Source: DSXH01 sp037446915 (GTDB lineage Bacteria; Bacteroidota; Ignavibacteria; Ignavibacteriales; Melioribacteraceae). From it: DNA of 23,194 nucleotides. The DNA lies in contig JBBIHP010000040.1 in the NCBI GenBank assembly GCA_037446915.1, forward strand, positions 1 through 23,194, read 5' to 3'. The notes below the pieces were generated by a model. That model was not told where the DNA came from. It saw nothing but the letters and a program-made list of their open reading frames with translations, and made no database searches. Positions 23,161 through 23,194 of this stretch are shown here, piece by piece (positions within the stretch are counted from its first letter, which is position 1; each line of letters starts with the position of its first letter). The position numbers were made by a program, and so were the translations under genes.

Positions 23161-23194
23161 GCATTAAAAGTAAAAACCGTTAAATTTACTTTCG

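Overview
The window is AT-rich with short spacers and reads like the chromosome of an environmental bacterium of the Bacteroidota/Chlorobiota/Ignavibacteriota branch, most likely Ignavibacteria-like. That placement is inferred from gene content: a DUF3078 outer-membrane protein, a SufE homologue, a carboxypeptidase-regulatory-domain protein, very long PKD-repeat surface proteins and many signal peptides ending in AQ or GQ. No rRNA, tRNA, CRISPR array, phage gene or replication origin was seen.

Layout. (1) 1-600: a REP-associated tyrosine transposase (RAYT, IS200-like) runs off the left edge on the minus strand. Three imperfect-to-perfect palindromes sharing a GGCATGCC core accompany it, and one of them lies inside its reading frame. 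(2) 630-10404: a NarL-type response regulator (minus) is divergent from a three-gene plus-strand run. That run encodes a membrane histidine kinase, a LysM/FecR/fibronectin-like exported protein and a 1595-residue exported protein built from about fifteen PKD-like repeats. A 14-bp perfect hairpin follows it. (3) 10539-11511: three small plus-strand genes encode a membrane-anchored acidic protein, a helical micro-protein resembling the kinase inhibitor Sda, and a SpoIIAA-like (STAS-fold) protein. (4) 11547-13638 on the minus strand: an NlpE-like lipoprotein overlapping a LapA-like membrane protein, SufE, and the DUF3078 protein. (5) 13792-16181 on the plus strand: a small anchored OB-fold-like (CcmE-like) protein and UvrB. 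(6) 16292-20336 on the minus strand: an exported redoxin, a TPR-containing histidine kinase, and an exported C1-family (bleomycin-hydrolase-like) peptidase with a clear terminator. (7) 20487-23160 on the plus strand: an exported isoaspartyl peptidase/asparaginase, a DUF1761 membrane protein and an exported carboxypeptidase-regulatory-domain protein.

How it fits together. Most genes act at the cell envelope: two sensor kinases, large surface adhesin-like proteins, lipoproteins and exported peptidases. Housekeeping genes (uvrB, sufE) are interspersed. The most unusual items are the REP palindrome used as RAYT coding sequence, the kinase/FecR/PKD run as a possible surface-sensing system, and the Sda-like micro-protein next to a SpoIIAA-like protein in a lineage not known to sporulate. 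Family names come from recognising motifs by eye; no search was run.
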